A stretch of 64,000 nucleotides of DNA, taken from assembly GCF_023101765.2 (NCBI RefSeq), contig NC_064216.1:8497545-8561544 (forward strand), in the 5' to 3' direction. The notes below the pieces were generated by a model, which was given only the letters and a program-made list of their open reading frames with translations, did not search any database and was not told the DNA's origin. The translations under genes were made by a program, and so were the position numbers. This DNA is from Spodoptera frugiperda. Taxonomy: Eukaryota; Arthropoda; Insecta; Lepidoptera; Noctuidae. Positions 35,947 through 47,999 of the stretch are shown here, piece by piece. Numbering within the stretch: position 1 is the stretch's first letter; every line of letters starts with the position of its first letter.

Positions 35947-36708
35947 ATGATCCTACCCGCCCGTACTATGTCGCCGCCGCACGGCGCCTTCCACCCGCCT
36001 GCGCACGCGCAACCCGACGAGGAACCCGTCTCCCGAACTTACCAATACAGAAAAGTTATGAAGCCAATGCTAGAACGAAAGAGGAGAGCCCGCATCAATC
36101 GCTGCCTCGATGAACTCAAAGACCTCATGGTTACCGCTCTACAAGCTGAAGGAGAAAACGTCTCCAAACTAGAAAAGGCAGACATCCTGGAACTCACAGT
36201 TCGCCACCTTCACAGCCTCAAGAGGCGAGGACAGTTAGTGCTGAAACCTGAAATGTCCTACGCAGAACGTTTTCGTGCTGGATTTACTCAGTGTGCAACA
36301 GAAGTGTCTCAGTTTATTGCAAACGCCACCTTAGCTGCCACCGCAATGCAGCGTCAAGGTCCAGTGGACCCTCAAGCTGGAGCGAGATTGCTGCAGCATC
36401 TCAGTAACTGTATAAGAAGGTTGGAGAATCCTCAAGTAGTGCAGCCTCAGCCGATAGCCCCGAATGGGGTTGCGAGGCCGACACCGCTGCAGCCGATCCC
36501 GCCGCCTCAGCAACCTCCCCAGCAACCCCCGCAGCAGCAGCAGGCGATGCTGCAGAGGACATCGTTACCAGATCGAGGGTTGAAGAGGCTGGCAGAGCCG
36601 ATGGACGCAGAAGCTGCGCTCGCAAAGCGTGCGTACGCGCCGCCCTCGCCGCCTCACAGCCCCGCCTCCGAGCCAGACTCCGCCCAGTCGATGTGGCGGC
36701 CGTGGTGA
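35947..36708 (+). CDS. E(spl)mbeta-HLH: Enhancer of split-type bHLH-Orange repressor (mbeta/mgamma-like), intronless
   Basis: A nuclear DNA-binding repressor that acts downstream of Notch to block proneural gene expression by recruiting Groucho. The 253-aa frame contains a bHLH at about residues 36-93, with the family proline in the basic region (KVMKPMLERKRRARINRC), helix 1 CLDELKDLM, and helix 2 KLEKADILELTVRHL. An Orange domain follows at about 106-158 (FRAGFTQCATEVSQF onward). After a Pro/Gln-rich linker (about 165-199) comes an SPPHSPASE segment, and the protein ends in WRPW, the Groucho-binding tetrapeptide. Size and intronless structure fit Drosophila E(spl) genes. The second ATG (35968, residue 8) has A at -3 and is a credible alternative start. 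The symbol is by resemblance; one-to-one orthology with mbeta is not established. Confidence 0.95.
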   Translation: MILPARTMSPPHGAFHPPAHAQPDEEPVSRTYQYRKVMKPMLERKRRARINRCLDELKDLMVTALQAEGENVSKLEKADILELTVRHLHSLKRRGQLVLKPEMSYAERFRAGFTQCATEVSQFIANATLAATAMQRQGPVDPQAGARLLQHLSNCIRRLENPQVVQPQPIAPNGVARPTPLQPIPPPQQPPQQPPQQQQAMLQRTSLPDRGLKRLAEPMDAEAALAKRAYAPPSPPHSPASEPDSAQSMWRPW

Positions 36709-37110
36709 CGCTGGCCAGCTCCTCGCATGCCCATTGCCCAAGGACCGTGTGACAACGTGTGATAATCATTTATATTGTTGTTTGTTTCTATTAACGTTCC
36801 TAGAACTGATGTGTGTTTACGAAGTATGGATTGTTCTCGCTTTGCTTGTTGAAGTTTTTCTTTTTTATTAATTTAATAAATTAAGGTTTTTTTGTTCAGT
36901 AGTAATCTGTTATTTGTATTCCTAACTTCAACGTCTTCCGCGTCGGTTAAAGCATTTACTTGTACGTTTAAGTACCGCGTAGTGTTAGTTAGCACCTAAG
37001 TTATACTGTGATAATTAGTTCTCAGAAAGGAGTTGTTAGGATAGAGAATTAGAGGATGTTTACTGTAGGCTATTTGGAATGATGGAAGAAAATAAACAAT
37101 GTTTGCAGTA
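36709..37110 (+). promoter_or_regulatory. 3' UTR of E(spl) gene 1 with K-box, GY-box and poly(A) signals
   Basis: TGTGAT K-boxes occur at 36758-36763 and 37007-37012, and GTCTTCC, the GY-box, at 36933-36939. These are the classic targets of the miR-2/6/11 group and miR-7 in Drosophila E(spl) and Bearded transcripts. AATAAA is found at 36875-36880 and 37091-37096. Only use of the distal poly(A) signal would include the GY-box and the second K-box, so alternative polyadenylation could switch microRNA control. Confidence 0.65.
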
Positions 37111-37119
37111 ATATTTGTT

Positions 37120-38180
37120 TTGTTTCGAGAGTCACCTTGTACTTGTACTAACAAACTTTAATACATTTATTTATTTATTACTTTATCTATAAACTAACCA
37201 TCTATTTATATACGAACTTATCTATTCCTCATTAAGCTTCATTTTACAACAAGTCTCAATCCCGCAATATCTCATCTATCTACCGTCTAATTACTACACA
37301 AGCACATCTTCATTTCCTTATCAAAATACTTAATTCACATCTTAATTAGATATTGCAATACCTCATAAATAAAGGTCTCATTTCCTACAATCTCTTGGTT
37401 GCTTCAGAAAAAGATCTCATTACCAAGCTAAAATACATCTTATTATTTTATTATTTCAGTCTTAAATTGCGTAAACGAGCAACACGTTGCACATATTCAG
37501 TAAAAATGTAATTGGACTGATGTTTTATTAAATATTGGAGTAAATCTCTTTGCATTGTTTCTGGTTGTAGTTCACACGATATTCAACGAGCGTGCTAGAT
37601 TTTATTACTTGAGAGCAACTATAAAATTATACCGTGTTAGAACATCGACCTGCTTTGAAAAAACAATCTAATCTACATATTTGAAAAACGCGACCATAAC
37701 TCTTTGCAATAAATTACTTATTATATTCCGTGATAAATAAGGGAAAATGGTAACGAGATGAGACAATATTTTCCTAATTACCAAGGAAGTTTATAATAAA
37801 TCTTCTTTAATAAGACTTCCTTGAGTGCTTACTCTAACTAACTTGAGGTCGATTATTTATTTATTATCGATACAATAATTAGGTACGTTAATTACCAGGC
37901 GAGATGGTGTCCAAACGCTATCCTATTAAGTATAAAAAAGACATCAATGTCAATTATGTAAATCAGACAATAGAAAATCATACAATCATAATCAATCAGA
38001 GACGATCTACGGTCGGACTGTGAGCCTCCTCCTCTACGTAAGGGGGTTTACCATTTTTCATTTCTTCGAACGAATTGGAGACTGAAATTTCAAGTTTTAA
38101 GATTAACAGGACCCGATTTCTGTCAATGTATCAATGTGTAGGTCAGACAGGTATTATAATTCAAAACTTCACCTACGTAA
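37120..38180. other. AT-rich intergenic DNA downstream of gene 1
   Basis: No frame or repeat family was recognised. Confidence 0.35.
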
Positions 38181-38204
38181 ATTACGTAAAGTTGAAGTTG
38201 AGAC

Positions 38205-38400
38205 GAACACCTCACCGGCACGGCAGCCGGTTGTCCAGCCACCGCACCAACCGTGTAGCGGGTTCGATTCCCGCACGGAGCAACTCTTTATGTGATCCAC
38301 AAATTGTTGTTTCGGGTCTGAGTGTCATATGTATGTGAACTTGTATGTTTGTAAATGCACCCACGACACAGTAGACAATTCTAGAGTGGGGCAGCGTTAT
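38205..38400 (+). repeat. tRNA-derived SINE, family B, good copy
   Basis: The head includes 'ccggttgtccagccaccgcaccaaccgtgtag' and the B box GGGTTCGATTCCC, then 'gcacggagcaactctttatgtgatccacaaattgttgtttcgggt', 'gtgaacttgtatgtttgtaaatgcacccacgacacag' and 'tggggcagcgtta'. Confidence 0.85.
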
Positions 38401-38639
38401 GTCAAATAAACAAAATATAACCAATAACCATGACACTAAAATGTGACTCGTCAAGCTCACATGTCACTACACATCTATTGAATAAAATAAAAACGTGACA
38501 CCTAAATACGAAACCATGATTCGTGTTGTTATGAAAATGGAGAATGTAAACAGTGGTCGAATTGCTTCCGATGAAAAATTGTAGTGGCACGTTAATTAAG
38601 GCGTGATGTTATTCACTCCTTTTATCCTAAGGGATAGGT

Positions 38640-38885
38640 AGAGGTCAGCCTCGTTGGTCGAGTGTGGCTGCCGGACAAGGGGTCTCGGGTTCGATTCTCG
38701 GTTCGGGCAAAGCATTACTAGGCTTTTTTCGGATTTTTGAAAATTTCTCAGTAGTAGCATGGAGTCTGGAATTGTGCCCAGTATATATCAATAGGCTCGC
38801 CCCCTATTACATGGGACATTACGTGCCGTAATGTGCACCTCTGCCTCTGTCTACCCCCTCGGGGATAAAAAGCGTGACGTTAGGG
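38640..38885 (+). repeat. tRNA-derived SINE, family A, near full-length
   Basis: A box 'gttggtcgagtgtggctgccgg', B box GGGTTCGATTCTC, 'gttcgggcaaagcattac', 'gtagtagcatggagtctgg', 'cccctattacatgggac', and 3' end 'cccctcggggataaaaagcgtgacg'. A fragment of an inverted copy ('ccttttatcctaagggataggtagagg', about 38616-38642) abuts it head to head. Confidence 0.85.
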
Positions 38886-38899
38886 ATAGGTAGAGGTAT

Positions 38900-39700
38900 G
38901 CAAGTACAATAATGACATACTAGCTTTTTGTCAGTTTCGTTACTAGTTCCAACACCATAGAACAGAAAATAAACCTAACCATAACCATGATATATTGGAT
39001 AGTTTGACTACTTTGTTATAAAGGACAACAAAAAACCCACCAATATTTAGCATAAATCGATCCTGACACTCATAACAAGACAGCTAAACTTGCAATCATG
39101 CACAAACGAGGCACAATATATCGTGATTAAAACTAACGGTAACCAAAATTGTGCCACTTAACACACTGACGTGTGCTACTGAAGGCTTGATGAAAATAAT
39201 AATAAAAATATGAATTTATCAACACCTACTTACTTAGTTAACAGTTAAGTTGCATACATGGCAAAGTCTCCACGAGGTCACACCTCAAACTTTTAACCGA
39301 AAACTGTAAATGAATGTAAAAGGACTGCTATCAAGGTCAGGCTCTTTGAAACTAGGTAACTGCATTGAAATCTTTACAATATAAGTATTATAGTGTATTA
39401 GATGCGCTCTCTATACCCTCAAGAAGGGAAACCTTCAAAAAGGCTAGCTTTTTGGGGATAGAGGACTAGGGAGTATGAGATTTTTACCTTACTTAAACCA
39501 CCCCGATAGCCACTCTCTGCACCTGTAAGGGACACCGAGTCCTCTAAGTAGACCTGCTCCGGAGCCCCCACCATCAATTATTACCTACAGCAATTGGCTG
39601 ATAGACAGTACTAAAAAATGAGAAATCCATAGGCTCACAACGATTGACGTTATTTGTTTTATAAGGACCAAACTTGAGAACACAGCCAACCTTTAGACAC
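38900..39700. other. Intergenic DNA, no gene recognised
   Basis: The stretch at about 39405-39580 is GC-richer ('ctctataccctcaagaagggaaacc...ggagcccccacc') and looks repeat-derived, but I cannot pair it with another copy in this window. Confidence 0.35.
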
Positions 39701-39704
39701 TCTT

Positions 39705-39865
39705 TTCTTTTTTTTGATGGTGGAAAATCACCCAATGACTTTTCCAACCTTAGGCGAGACGAGGGGGAAAGTCAGACTCTTACTGACTAAAAAACAACCC
39801 GTTCCAACTCCTGCTTTTCGAGCCAGAGTCCCGATAATCCGCGAGGTTGTCCGCAGCACCGAATA
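39705..39865 (+). repeat. Dispersed repeat family D, full copy
   Basis: 'ggaaaatcacccaatgacttttccaaccttaggcgagacgag', then 'gtcagactcttactgactaaaaaacaacccgttcc', then 'ttcgagccagagtcccgataatccgcgaggttgtccgcagc'. Confidence 0.8.
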
Positions 39866-41026
39866 ATTAATATATGACACATAATTCATAGTAACATAGA
39901 TGATTACACACTTTCTGACGAAACCCAGAAATCCGCTATCGAGTACCCAATGATTAAAGCATAAAATTGTTAAGAGATTTTACAGACTAAAGATTAGTAG
40001 GAGATAGCTTCTATTCTAAGACTAAGTTTCTTAATTACGCGAAGTGATTACAGGTCTTCAAGTAATCAGACACTTTAGTGACGCTCTAAAGTAATTTAAC
40101 ACGCCCAATTAACATGATATTGGACTATGCTAAAGGAAGAGCAAGAGAAAGGCAGATTAAATTTAATAAAAACTGCTATTGGGCCACAAACAGTAATTGC
40201 TTAGAAATTAACCACAGGGACGAACTGATAGCACGATGCACAACAAAAACTTTGTTTACTTAATGAGCAAAAAAACTGTCAAATAAAGATTAATAACTGC
40301 TTACAAATACAATGGACATTGTACTGCAGACTTTATTTAGTCTCGAATTTCGCTTATCAGCCAAAACAAGTCCGAACAAGACCTAGACAGGAATTCATTA
40401 AGAGAACAAGCAATGAGAAATAATGCTTCACAATCAAACAAACAGTATTATTTAATTAACGTTGCGACCAAATCGAGCGCATCCAAAAAAGCCGTTCGTG
40501 TTACCAAGCCTTTAGAAGGAGCGATTACGGACGGTAAGACGACGCACGCGCATGAGAATACAAATATACGCAGAAAACGAAAATTTTCGGTAAAACCTTT
40601 TGGTATGGATGGGAATGTTCATTTTTGTTGCCAAAAAGGTGTTTGGTATTCATTATTTATTTAAGAATATTCGTTTAATCTTTAAGTTGATGGAAAAAGG
40701 TTCAAAATGCAATGATGAGATTTAACATCCATTTTTACATTATAAGATTACGGTTGCTCCAAATAAGTTAAGAATACTCTTTACTTACAATAAATTGAAG
40801 ATCAAGTGAAAAAAAATTGACTACAAGCTAATACCAACCTAAAAACAAAGAGCATTGAATCTATTTCGCTAAACAAACAAAACTGTGTCTGCGAAACCAA
40901 ATTACACGCGTTTAACTTGAAATAAATATTCTTTTGAAGTGAGCCTTCTGCACGTATCCATTCGCGGCGCATGGGCAAGAATTAGTTCGGTACAGTCTAA
41001 TTGGAACGGACTTGCGTGCGCGCAGC

Positions 41027-41035
41027 CGTGGGAAA
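41027..41035 (+). promoter_or_regulatory. Su(H)/CSL consensus site
   Basis: CGTGGGAAA in a small GC-rich island (about 40960-41060). Its reverse-complement context GGGCGTTTCCCACGG resembles that of the 9021 site (CCGGCGTTCCCACGG). Confidence 0.4.
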
Positions 41036-41734
41036 CGCCCGGTGAAAATACTATGGATCGCCGCAATTTGAGTTTTAGTTACGGCAGTAAGCATTTTTTT
41101 GATACCAAAATTGTTGAACGTGATTTTTGATGTGCGATGAAATTTAATGTAGGTAGTAGTTTGGGAATTAATGATTGATTGGTTTACTGTTTAGTGTGTT
41201 GGTCAGTTAAGTGAGATTTATTTCGTGAAATTGTTTATAAGCGTGCAAGCTTATCACGTATGGAAATATAGACCCATGACTTTTTTTGTTTGAATTGCCG
41301 AGTGCACAAAAATGTATTGATTTAGTTTGAAATATAAAGGGATTTTTCGACCTCGTGGTAATTTCCTATTACCAGTATGTTCAGATTATCCAAGGTTTAA
41401 ATTATTCAGAGTCGATTGTATTTGTACCTACATCTTTCGTAATACACTTCAAAATATGAATCGAATTTAAATATAGAAAAACACAACTTCAACAATACTT
41501 ATAACTACTTATAATTATAGTTTTAATAAAATCATTTGGTAGGTACCTTTTAAGAACATTTATAGAAAATTACAATGGACAATGATAAAAACTGGAGCCT
41601 GCGTATAACCAACCGGATTGCTAATTAACAATTACTTTACTCCTTCAGAACAAAAATGGAGAGATAACATTTACATTTTTATCACTGAGCATTACTGTTA
41701 AATAGATCCATACAATACAAGACCACAGTTTTAT

Positions 41735-41910
41735 TTTTATAAAATAATAGCTTCTGCCTGTGTCTTGCTCGCATTTCCGTGGGATAAAAATTATCCTTTC
41801 ACACAAGCCAGTTCATACCATGTTCAAATCCGTTCAGTAATTTCTGCGTGATTGACGGACAAATATCCGAACAAAAAACATTCACATTAATATATTAGTG
41901 TGATACATAG
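41735..41910 (+). repeat. Retroelement-type repeat
   Basis: It begins 'gcttctgcctgtgtcttgctcgcatttccgtgggataaaaa', contains 'catgttcaaatccgttcagtaatttctgcgtgattgacgga' and ends 'attaatatattagtgtgata'. Class inferred. Confidence 0.55.
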
Positions 41911-42444
41911 TCATGGATATTGAAAGTGATTTGCAAATTTGTAAAAGATTGTGAACATCGACCTGGATGAAAGTACTTATAACAACATCATGTAAAAGAT
42001 TTTTTCGACCTGGAAGTATACACACTTTACACTTTTCACTGACGGACTGACTGACGTACAATTCGATTTCGACGTTTCAAAAGTGTCTGTACCAAAAAGG
42101 GCATAATTCAAAACACAGAACGGATTTTCGAAATTTTATCGATAGAACTATTAGTACAGAGACGCAAAAACGACAACAAGTCATACAAAATACGTCGCTC
42201 TGGTAAGTAATAAAATAAAGGTTTACAATAAGATGTAGCGGTGCACTTACAAATATGGCAATAATCATAAAGTGTTGAACAATAAACCTTTAAATGCTAA
42301 AGTATTAAAATAATCGTTTTACTATGATATTTTCTCAGTTTCAGAATATAAAAACCTATTTTTAAAAAGCCTTGTTAATTAAACTGTAACTTGTGAGTTT
42401 AATACTCTTTTACTTTTTCTGGGTACCCTGGATTGAAGTTAGGG

Positions 42445-42560
42445 TTTCTTAGTATTAGCATGGAGCCTGTAATTTTACAAATGTCATACTTTTCAAGCTC
42501 ACCCTCTATAGTATAGAGGGTAATGTATAGAATCTATACTATACATTATCATTTGAGCTC
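42445..42560 (+). repeat. SINE family A fragment with small hairpins
   Basis: 'ttcttagtattagcatggagcctg' and 'gctcaccctctatagtatag' are SINE family A blocks. The latter runs into nested palindromes (CTCTATAGTATAGAG, then GTAATGTATAG with its inverse). Confidence 0.5.
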
Positions 42561-42599
42561 TTATCGGCAAAAAATAGGTCACGGTATCTACTAAGTAAT

Positions 42600-42800
42600 A
42601 CTTAAATATATGCATTACTAGTTTCTGTCCGCAGCTTCGCCCGTGTTCCCATGGGATAAAACAAGCAACAAGTGATTTTCTAGATCATAATCTACCCCTG
42701 TTACAAATTTCATCTGGATTTCTTAAGCCGTTTGAAGTGAAGGAGTAACAAACAAACAAACATACAATCTTTCGCATTTATAATACTATTATCGAAGGAT
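42600..42800 (+). repeat. Retroelement-type repeat, good copy
   Basis: 'ctagtttctgtccgcagcttcgcccgtgttcccatgggata' at the head, 'agccgtttgaagtgaaggagtaacaaac' and the end 'tttcgcatttataatactatta'. Confidence 0.65.
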
Positions 42801-43099
42801 TAGTAGGATTAACACACTTCTACCAATCCTAGACATGAAATTAAATTAAAGGTGTAAAGTAAAATAACATTAATTAACCCACTCACAAACACATGCTGCA
42901 GGAAACTATTAAAATTATAATAAAGACGGGAAGACACGCAATATAAAGTTTACCGACGAAATCAATGAGATTACGTAAGAAACATAAGTTTGTATGTGTA
43001 AACGGATATATTGCAAGCTTAGATTAATCTCGGCTAGACGCATCCGTCGGTTATGTGAGTATGTGTCGGGATTATGTTATAGCTGATTCTATTACATGA

Positions 43100-43220
43100 A
43101 GATATTTTTTGTGGGATAGGAGGTAAACGAGCAGATTACCTGATGGTAAGCGATCAACGCCGCCCATAGACACCCGCAACACCAGAGGAGTCACAAATGC
43201 GTTGCCGGCCTTTTAAAACG
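43100..43220 (+). repeat. Dispersed repeat family C, 5' part
   Basis: 'ggaggtaaacgagcagattacctgatggtaagcgatcaacgccgcccatagacacccgcaacaccagagg' and 'gcgttgccggcctttt'. The 3' part is missing. Confidence 0.75.
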
Positions 43221-43559
43221 GAATACGCTCTTTTCATGAACTTTTGAATGTCGAACTGGTTCGAAAATACCCCGACACCCCAGCTATACGGAACTGTACT
43301 TCATTCGAATGAACTTCCTTTTAAACTATGGTCTCCAACCAGCTTGCCAAGCATGGAGATAATAGTACCCCTACTATGTAGAGAAGTCAAAACAAGCAGT
43401 TCTATAGTAATTAAATCGGTCATTCATCGAAATAAAAAAACGATAAAAAAAACAACTAAACAGCGCAAGATTGCCAACAAACAAAAAGTCGTGTCTCATT
43501 GCACATCAGATACCAAAAACTTATTTTTAAACAAAACAATTACGTAAAAATAATCTTAC

Positions 43560-44480
43560 ATCTTTCTTTGTAATGAACAAGATTATTGTTTGTGTCTATA
43601 GATAGAAGGTAAAACAAGAAGTGTTTGTGATCGCGTGCCCTCAAGATTGCAACAATTTAATTACATAAAACTAAATAAGTAATTGTTTGAATTGCTTCCT
43701 ATAACAATTCTTTGTTGTAAGAGTGTAAGAGCGACTCATCGTGCTATTTTGGGTTCTGTATCTTTGAAAAGGAAATCAATATGAAACATTTTAAATTCAA
43801 AATGCTTAATATGTTTTTCCTTGATGGTTTCAAAAAAAAGTCACATGAAAATAGCAGCTGATTGTTAATTATTATCCGTTTGCGTATAAACGGATTTTTG
43901 CTAGGACCAAAAATTGTTTTATTTTAAACCAATACATGGATTAGGTAAACCTATAATCTTCGTGATATACTAATCTACTAACCAATCTGAAAGTCATTGG
44001 GAGTGACCTATGATCAGTAGTGGACACAATGATGACAGTCTACACCTACTGGAAAGCAAAAAACTGAGCCACTGCCTTAGAATTCTGAACTTAATTGATT
44101 AATTAATAAAGTAAATTGACAATCTAGTTATTTATCTAAATATCTATCTGATGGAACCCTAAAAACATTACCTATACTGTAAGTAATGAAAGCGTAACCC
44201 AACAAAAAGTAAAAGTGATATTTTTTTTTCAATTGCGTTGCTTCGATCCGAATCTGCTGCTAGTTTTACGTAAGAACCTCTCAATAGTTCCGATAGTTGA
44301 TGCTTTGAATGTCCAGTGCATTACTTTTTTAGATTCACCTGCTACCTTATTATTTTCTTAGGCTAGGCAATGTTTTATTTTGGTTTTCGTATTTTAAATG
44401 TCTTGTCGTATACAAAAAATCTGAAATAGTTTGCAACCGCCGTCATGCACCAAAACAGGGGCCTTAGTTTATCACTGTCG
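43560..44480. other. AT-rich intergenic DNA, no feature seen
   Basis: No coding frame or shared repeat was recognised. Confidence 0.35.
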
Positions 44481-44491
44481 ATCACTGAGCA

Positions 44492-44535
44492 GTGCGAGAG
44501 GGACGGAGCTATACAACCTACATAGCTCCGTTCTC
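44492..44535. repeat. Imperfect hairpin
   Basis: 'tgcgagagggacggagctat' pairs with 'atagctccgttctcgca' around a 9-nt loop, with a small bulge. A 20-bp sequence just downstream ('ccatatacacatcagtcatg', about 44551) is repeated at 44641, immediately before the next hairpin. Confidence 0.65.
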
Positions 44536-44663
44536 GCAAAAATATTATTCCATATACACATCAGTCATGTACTGACTTTTTATCACTGCCCACATCTAGG
44601 ATATTTTGCATGTTATAGATGAGTTTATAAAAATATAATTCCACATACACATCAGTCATGACG

Positions 44664-44716
44664 ATCGTACGATCTTTGCGATTGTACGCTTAGTACAATC
44701 GCAAAGATCGTACGAT
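44664..44716. repeat. Perfect 24-bp hairpin beside SINE B
   Basis: Arms 44664-44687 and 44693-44716 are exact reverse complements with the 5-nt loop GCTTA. The SINE family B copy begins within about 10 bp to the right. Confidence 0.9.
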
Positions 44717-44719
44717 ATA

Positions 44720-44930
44720 TTCGCCTACACGGTCGGCGCGGTAGCTGGACAACCGGCCGCCGCGTATCGTGTAGCGAATTCGATTCCCGTACGGAGCAGG
44801 GTGATGTTTCATTTGTGTGATGCACAAATTGTTGTTTCGGGTTCAAGTATTATGTGTCTGTGTGAACTTGTATGTTTGTAAACGCACTCATAACATAGGA
44901 GTAAATCCTAGTGTGAGGCAACGTTTAAAA
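44720..44930 (+). repeat. tRNA-derived SINE, family B
   Basis: The head 'cggtcggcgcggtagctggacaaccggccgccgcg' with B-box-like ATTCGATTCCC is followed by 'gtacggagcagggtgatgtttc', 'gtgatgcacaaattgttgtttcgggtt' and 'gaacttgtatgtttgtaaacgcactcataacatagg'. Confidence 0.8.
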
Positions 44931-45149
44931 AAAACAGACTAAAATTAATTATCAATATCAAAACATTCACATAACACAAACGATAAAGTTCAACACTACG
45001 CATCTTCAAAAGTATCATTACGGTACACAACAGGTGGGTGTGTGTAGGAGGACAGAATAATGTACAGTTTATTAAGTATTTATCAAAGTAATCGTGTGAA
45101 TTGATAATTTTCTTCAAACTCCATCGATTTGTCATGCCCACGTGACATT

Positions 45150-47090
45150 CCTGACAGACTTATGTGCTTAGCTTTCACTGGTGCTTGTGACTCGTGTGAT
45201 GGCACTTGTGTGTATGCTGGGGGCGTTATTGGAGCCTAGAAAATATTAATGCTTTTTCATTCACTCGTGTATAAAATAGTACCTAGCATAACTTTGATTA
45301 CAATCAATTTCAGAAAAACAACAAAGATGCAATGTTATAAACTATCTATTAACTAAAAATAACGTGTTACTCACGTAATTATATTGAGAAAAGCTCTACT
45401 AGTTTCGAGTCACAGAGGGACTCTTCATCATGAGCAGCGTGCGCAGACATGGCGACGTCACGCAGCCTACTAAATGTAGTTATTTACTATGACTCACGAT
45501 TACGACAGTTATTATAAAAGAATTTATTGTTTATTTTGAAGATTGTTAATCATTTTTGATAAAGTTTCTGGTGAAGAATTGAACGACTCTTCTATACAAA
45601 GAGTATAAAAATATCATCGCAAATGACGTAACAGTAAGAATATTTTTTTTTAATAAATACAAAACAAACATCAATCTATCTGTCGAAGAATTCACAAATA
45701 AATAATAAAATATTATTTCAATAGAAAAATACATTTATCTCCCAAACAATGACATTTCTATTTGTCCAAAGATAAGACATCTCAATTTCAATTACTAACA
45801 TCGTTGCGCGAAGTCGTGAAAATGCAACATTGCACTCACACTTAAAATAAAAAAAAAAATAATTAGAATCGTGACGCGACCTCTCGCTTCGAAGCAATAG
45901 AGTTAATTGATTGTTGTACAAAAAAAACTCGTAAAACTGCACTTTGGGCGTTGTACCGATCACATTTTTTGCGATCCGTCTATTTCTGATAGAAAATAGA
46001 CTTTTATACACTTATACTACATTCACTTTTTACATCGTGTGAATTATATTATTTAGTATTTACATGAATTTACAGAAGTCTAAGAAGAAGTCTAATTTCA
46101 AACAACGAAGTTACTACTTCACTAAGACTAACCGCCATCATACTCAGAGTCATTTAATGGTAACTTAACCCAGTTCTTAACAATAGTTTTCTAAACAAAA
46201 TCATTACTAAGGAATTATTTAAATAATCATTAAAATCAGACTACTACAAAAAGATCCTTCTCAAATTCGCGACCGCGACCCAAAACGTCCCATTTGGATA
46301 ATTAAGATTTCCATAACACTTTACTCAATCATGGGATTGAATCCAGAAACTTTGTGTTCGATAGTCACACTCAAATGAACCAATTTACCTATAAAAAAAT
46401 TAAAAAGAAATATTCTAGAACGAAATCTAGGTACAGCCCTGGCAAAATGACCCACGCAACAGTAGCGCAAGTCAGTTAAGCAACAAATGCACTGAAGTTT
46501 GACAGATGAACCAAAGATTTACATAAACAACAGCTCACTCAAGTAGAACATGTCTGAAATGTGCCACAAAAACTGTTTCAAGCGAAATGGACAAAATAAA
46601 CTATTAAATGTATAGAAAATAAAATGAGAGTGTCGCTGATAAAAGACGATATAACCGAGGTTAAGAGTTGCAAGTTTCTTCAGAGTTGAAATGTAGGTCT
46701 ATTTTCAGGTTACGTATGCAGTGGTGATTTATGAATTTTCTAAATCATTGATAGATATGTTAGAAAAGAGTGTACTCAAAGTCCACTTCGAGATAAATGT
46801 GTCTTTATTTTTACAGAAAGCAAAAAATACTTAAGAATCAGATACTGACAGCAAATTTGCCATCTGTTTGGGATATAAAAGATGGTGAATAGAATTAAAA
46901 AAAAAATTCAGATATCAAGTTTTGACATCGTAATACTATTTCATTATTAATTAATAATGTGAGCGCGTGTTACGCAAAAAAATTATAAGCATCATTAATT
47001 TCGCAACTTAAACCCTCAAATTTCATCACTTACACTATTCAATTAAGTACAAAACTATAGGTAAGGTTGTTATTTACTTATTTTATAGTA
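45150..47090. other. AT-rich intergenic DNA, no gene recognised
   Basis: The 97-codon frame at 45718-46011 (- strand) has no recognisable feature. Nothing else stands out. Confidence 0.35.
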
Positions 47091-47099
47091 AAAGAACAA

Positions 47100-47350
47100 A
47101 ACTAAGTGTTACGTTAGGCATTCGGGGCGGTTGCGTCAAAAAGTCGCGCGTCAGAACAATCGTGATTGCGGCGCGCGCCGACCGCCGTCACGCGCCTCTG
47201 GGCCGTGCACGAGCGCACAGGGACGAACTACAGCATCAAATACCTGAGCAGATATACAGTACAGGCACAGAGTCAGACGACCTGGATGTGCAACAGCAGG
47301 TGATGTCTCAGTCTGCAGTAATTAAGAGGCTACTCATTAAGTCATCGTAA
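47100..47350. other. GC-rich island with a short open frame
   Basis: The island at 47110-47230 is CpG-rich. A frame of about 62 codons runs through it to a stop at 47350 but starts only with GTG. It contains an E-box-like CAGCAGGTG near 47300. Regulatory function is possible; a gene is not supported. Confidence 0.3.
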
Positions 47351-47764
47351 ATCAATCGATTTTATATTCCTTAAAGTGTGGTCCTTATAATATACTCTTT
47401 TAATTCGACATTAAAATATCCAAAGAGAGAACTGAAAGTCATTTATTATAATTTATTACTTTTATTTTATTAACAATAAAATAAAAGCTTTATTCTTAAA
47501 ATTCCAATCGCCAAACTTATTTTGGCAACGGTAATCAATATTTCAATCGGGATCAAGCAATGTAAAAGTAAAGCTGCCGTCCTTAATTGACTTTTACCAC
47601 ACTTCAATTAAAACAAACTTTTACGGTCAGTATGGTACAGCTCCAACAAGTTATCATTAACTTCCCGCTTTAACTTCCGTCCAATCATCAATCACCCACA
47701 ATGGCCAATCAAAAAGCCGTTAATCCAAATCCGCGCCTGCGCACAACTCGCCACAGGCGATAGT

Positions 47765-47773
47765 TTTCCCACG
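47765..47773 (-). promoter_or_regulatory. Su(H)/CSL consensus site
   Basis: TTTCCCACG followed by GTCGCGGGCGGCC, in a short GC-rich patch (47730-47790). Motif evidence only. Confidence 0.4.
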
Positions 47774-47999
47774 GTCGCGGGCGGCCTGCTTCGTGGCCAA
47801 GTATAGCTCTGCCATTTGCATACCCGCCCCTCACCACCTACCGTATTACACGACTAACAGACTAGTCTACTTGCAACACAATACGTCAAACAAACACACG
47901 ACTTTTCAAATTGACAGCGTAACATTTGCGGTAACGACGTCCAATTCATTTCTTAATAGACCGAGACTGGCTAATGTATACTAGTTTAACTAGATTTGA

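Noticed and set aside
38205..38280. tRNA-like sequence with A and B boxes
   Set aside because: It belongs to a SINE repeated at least four times in the window. It cannot form a full cloverleaf and is followed by the SINE body. The heads at 18555, 19480 and 38650 were rejected as tRNA genes for the same reason.
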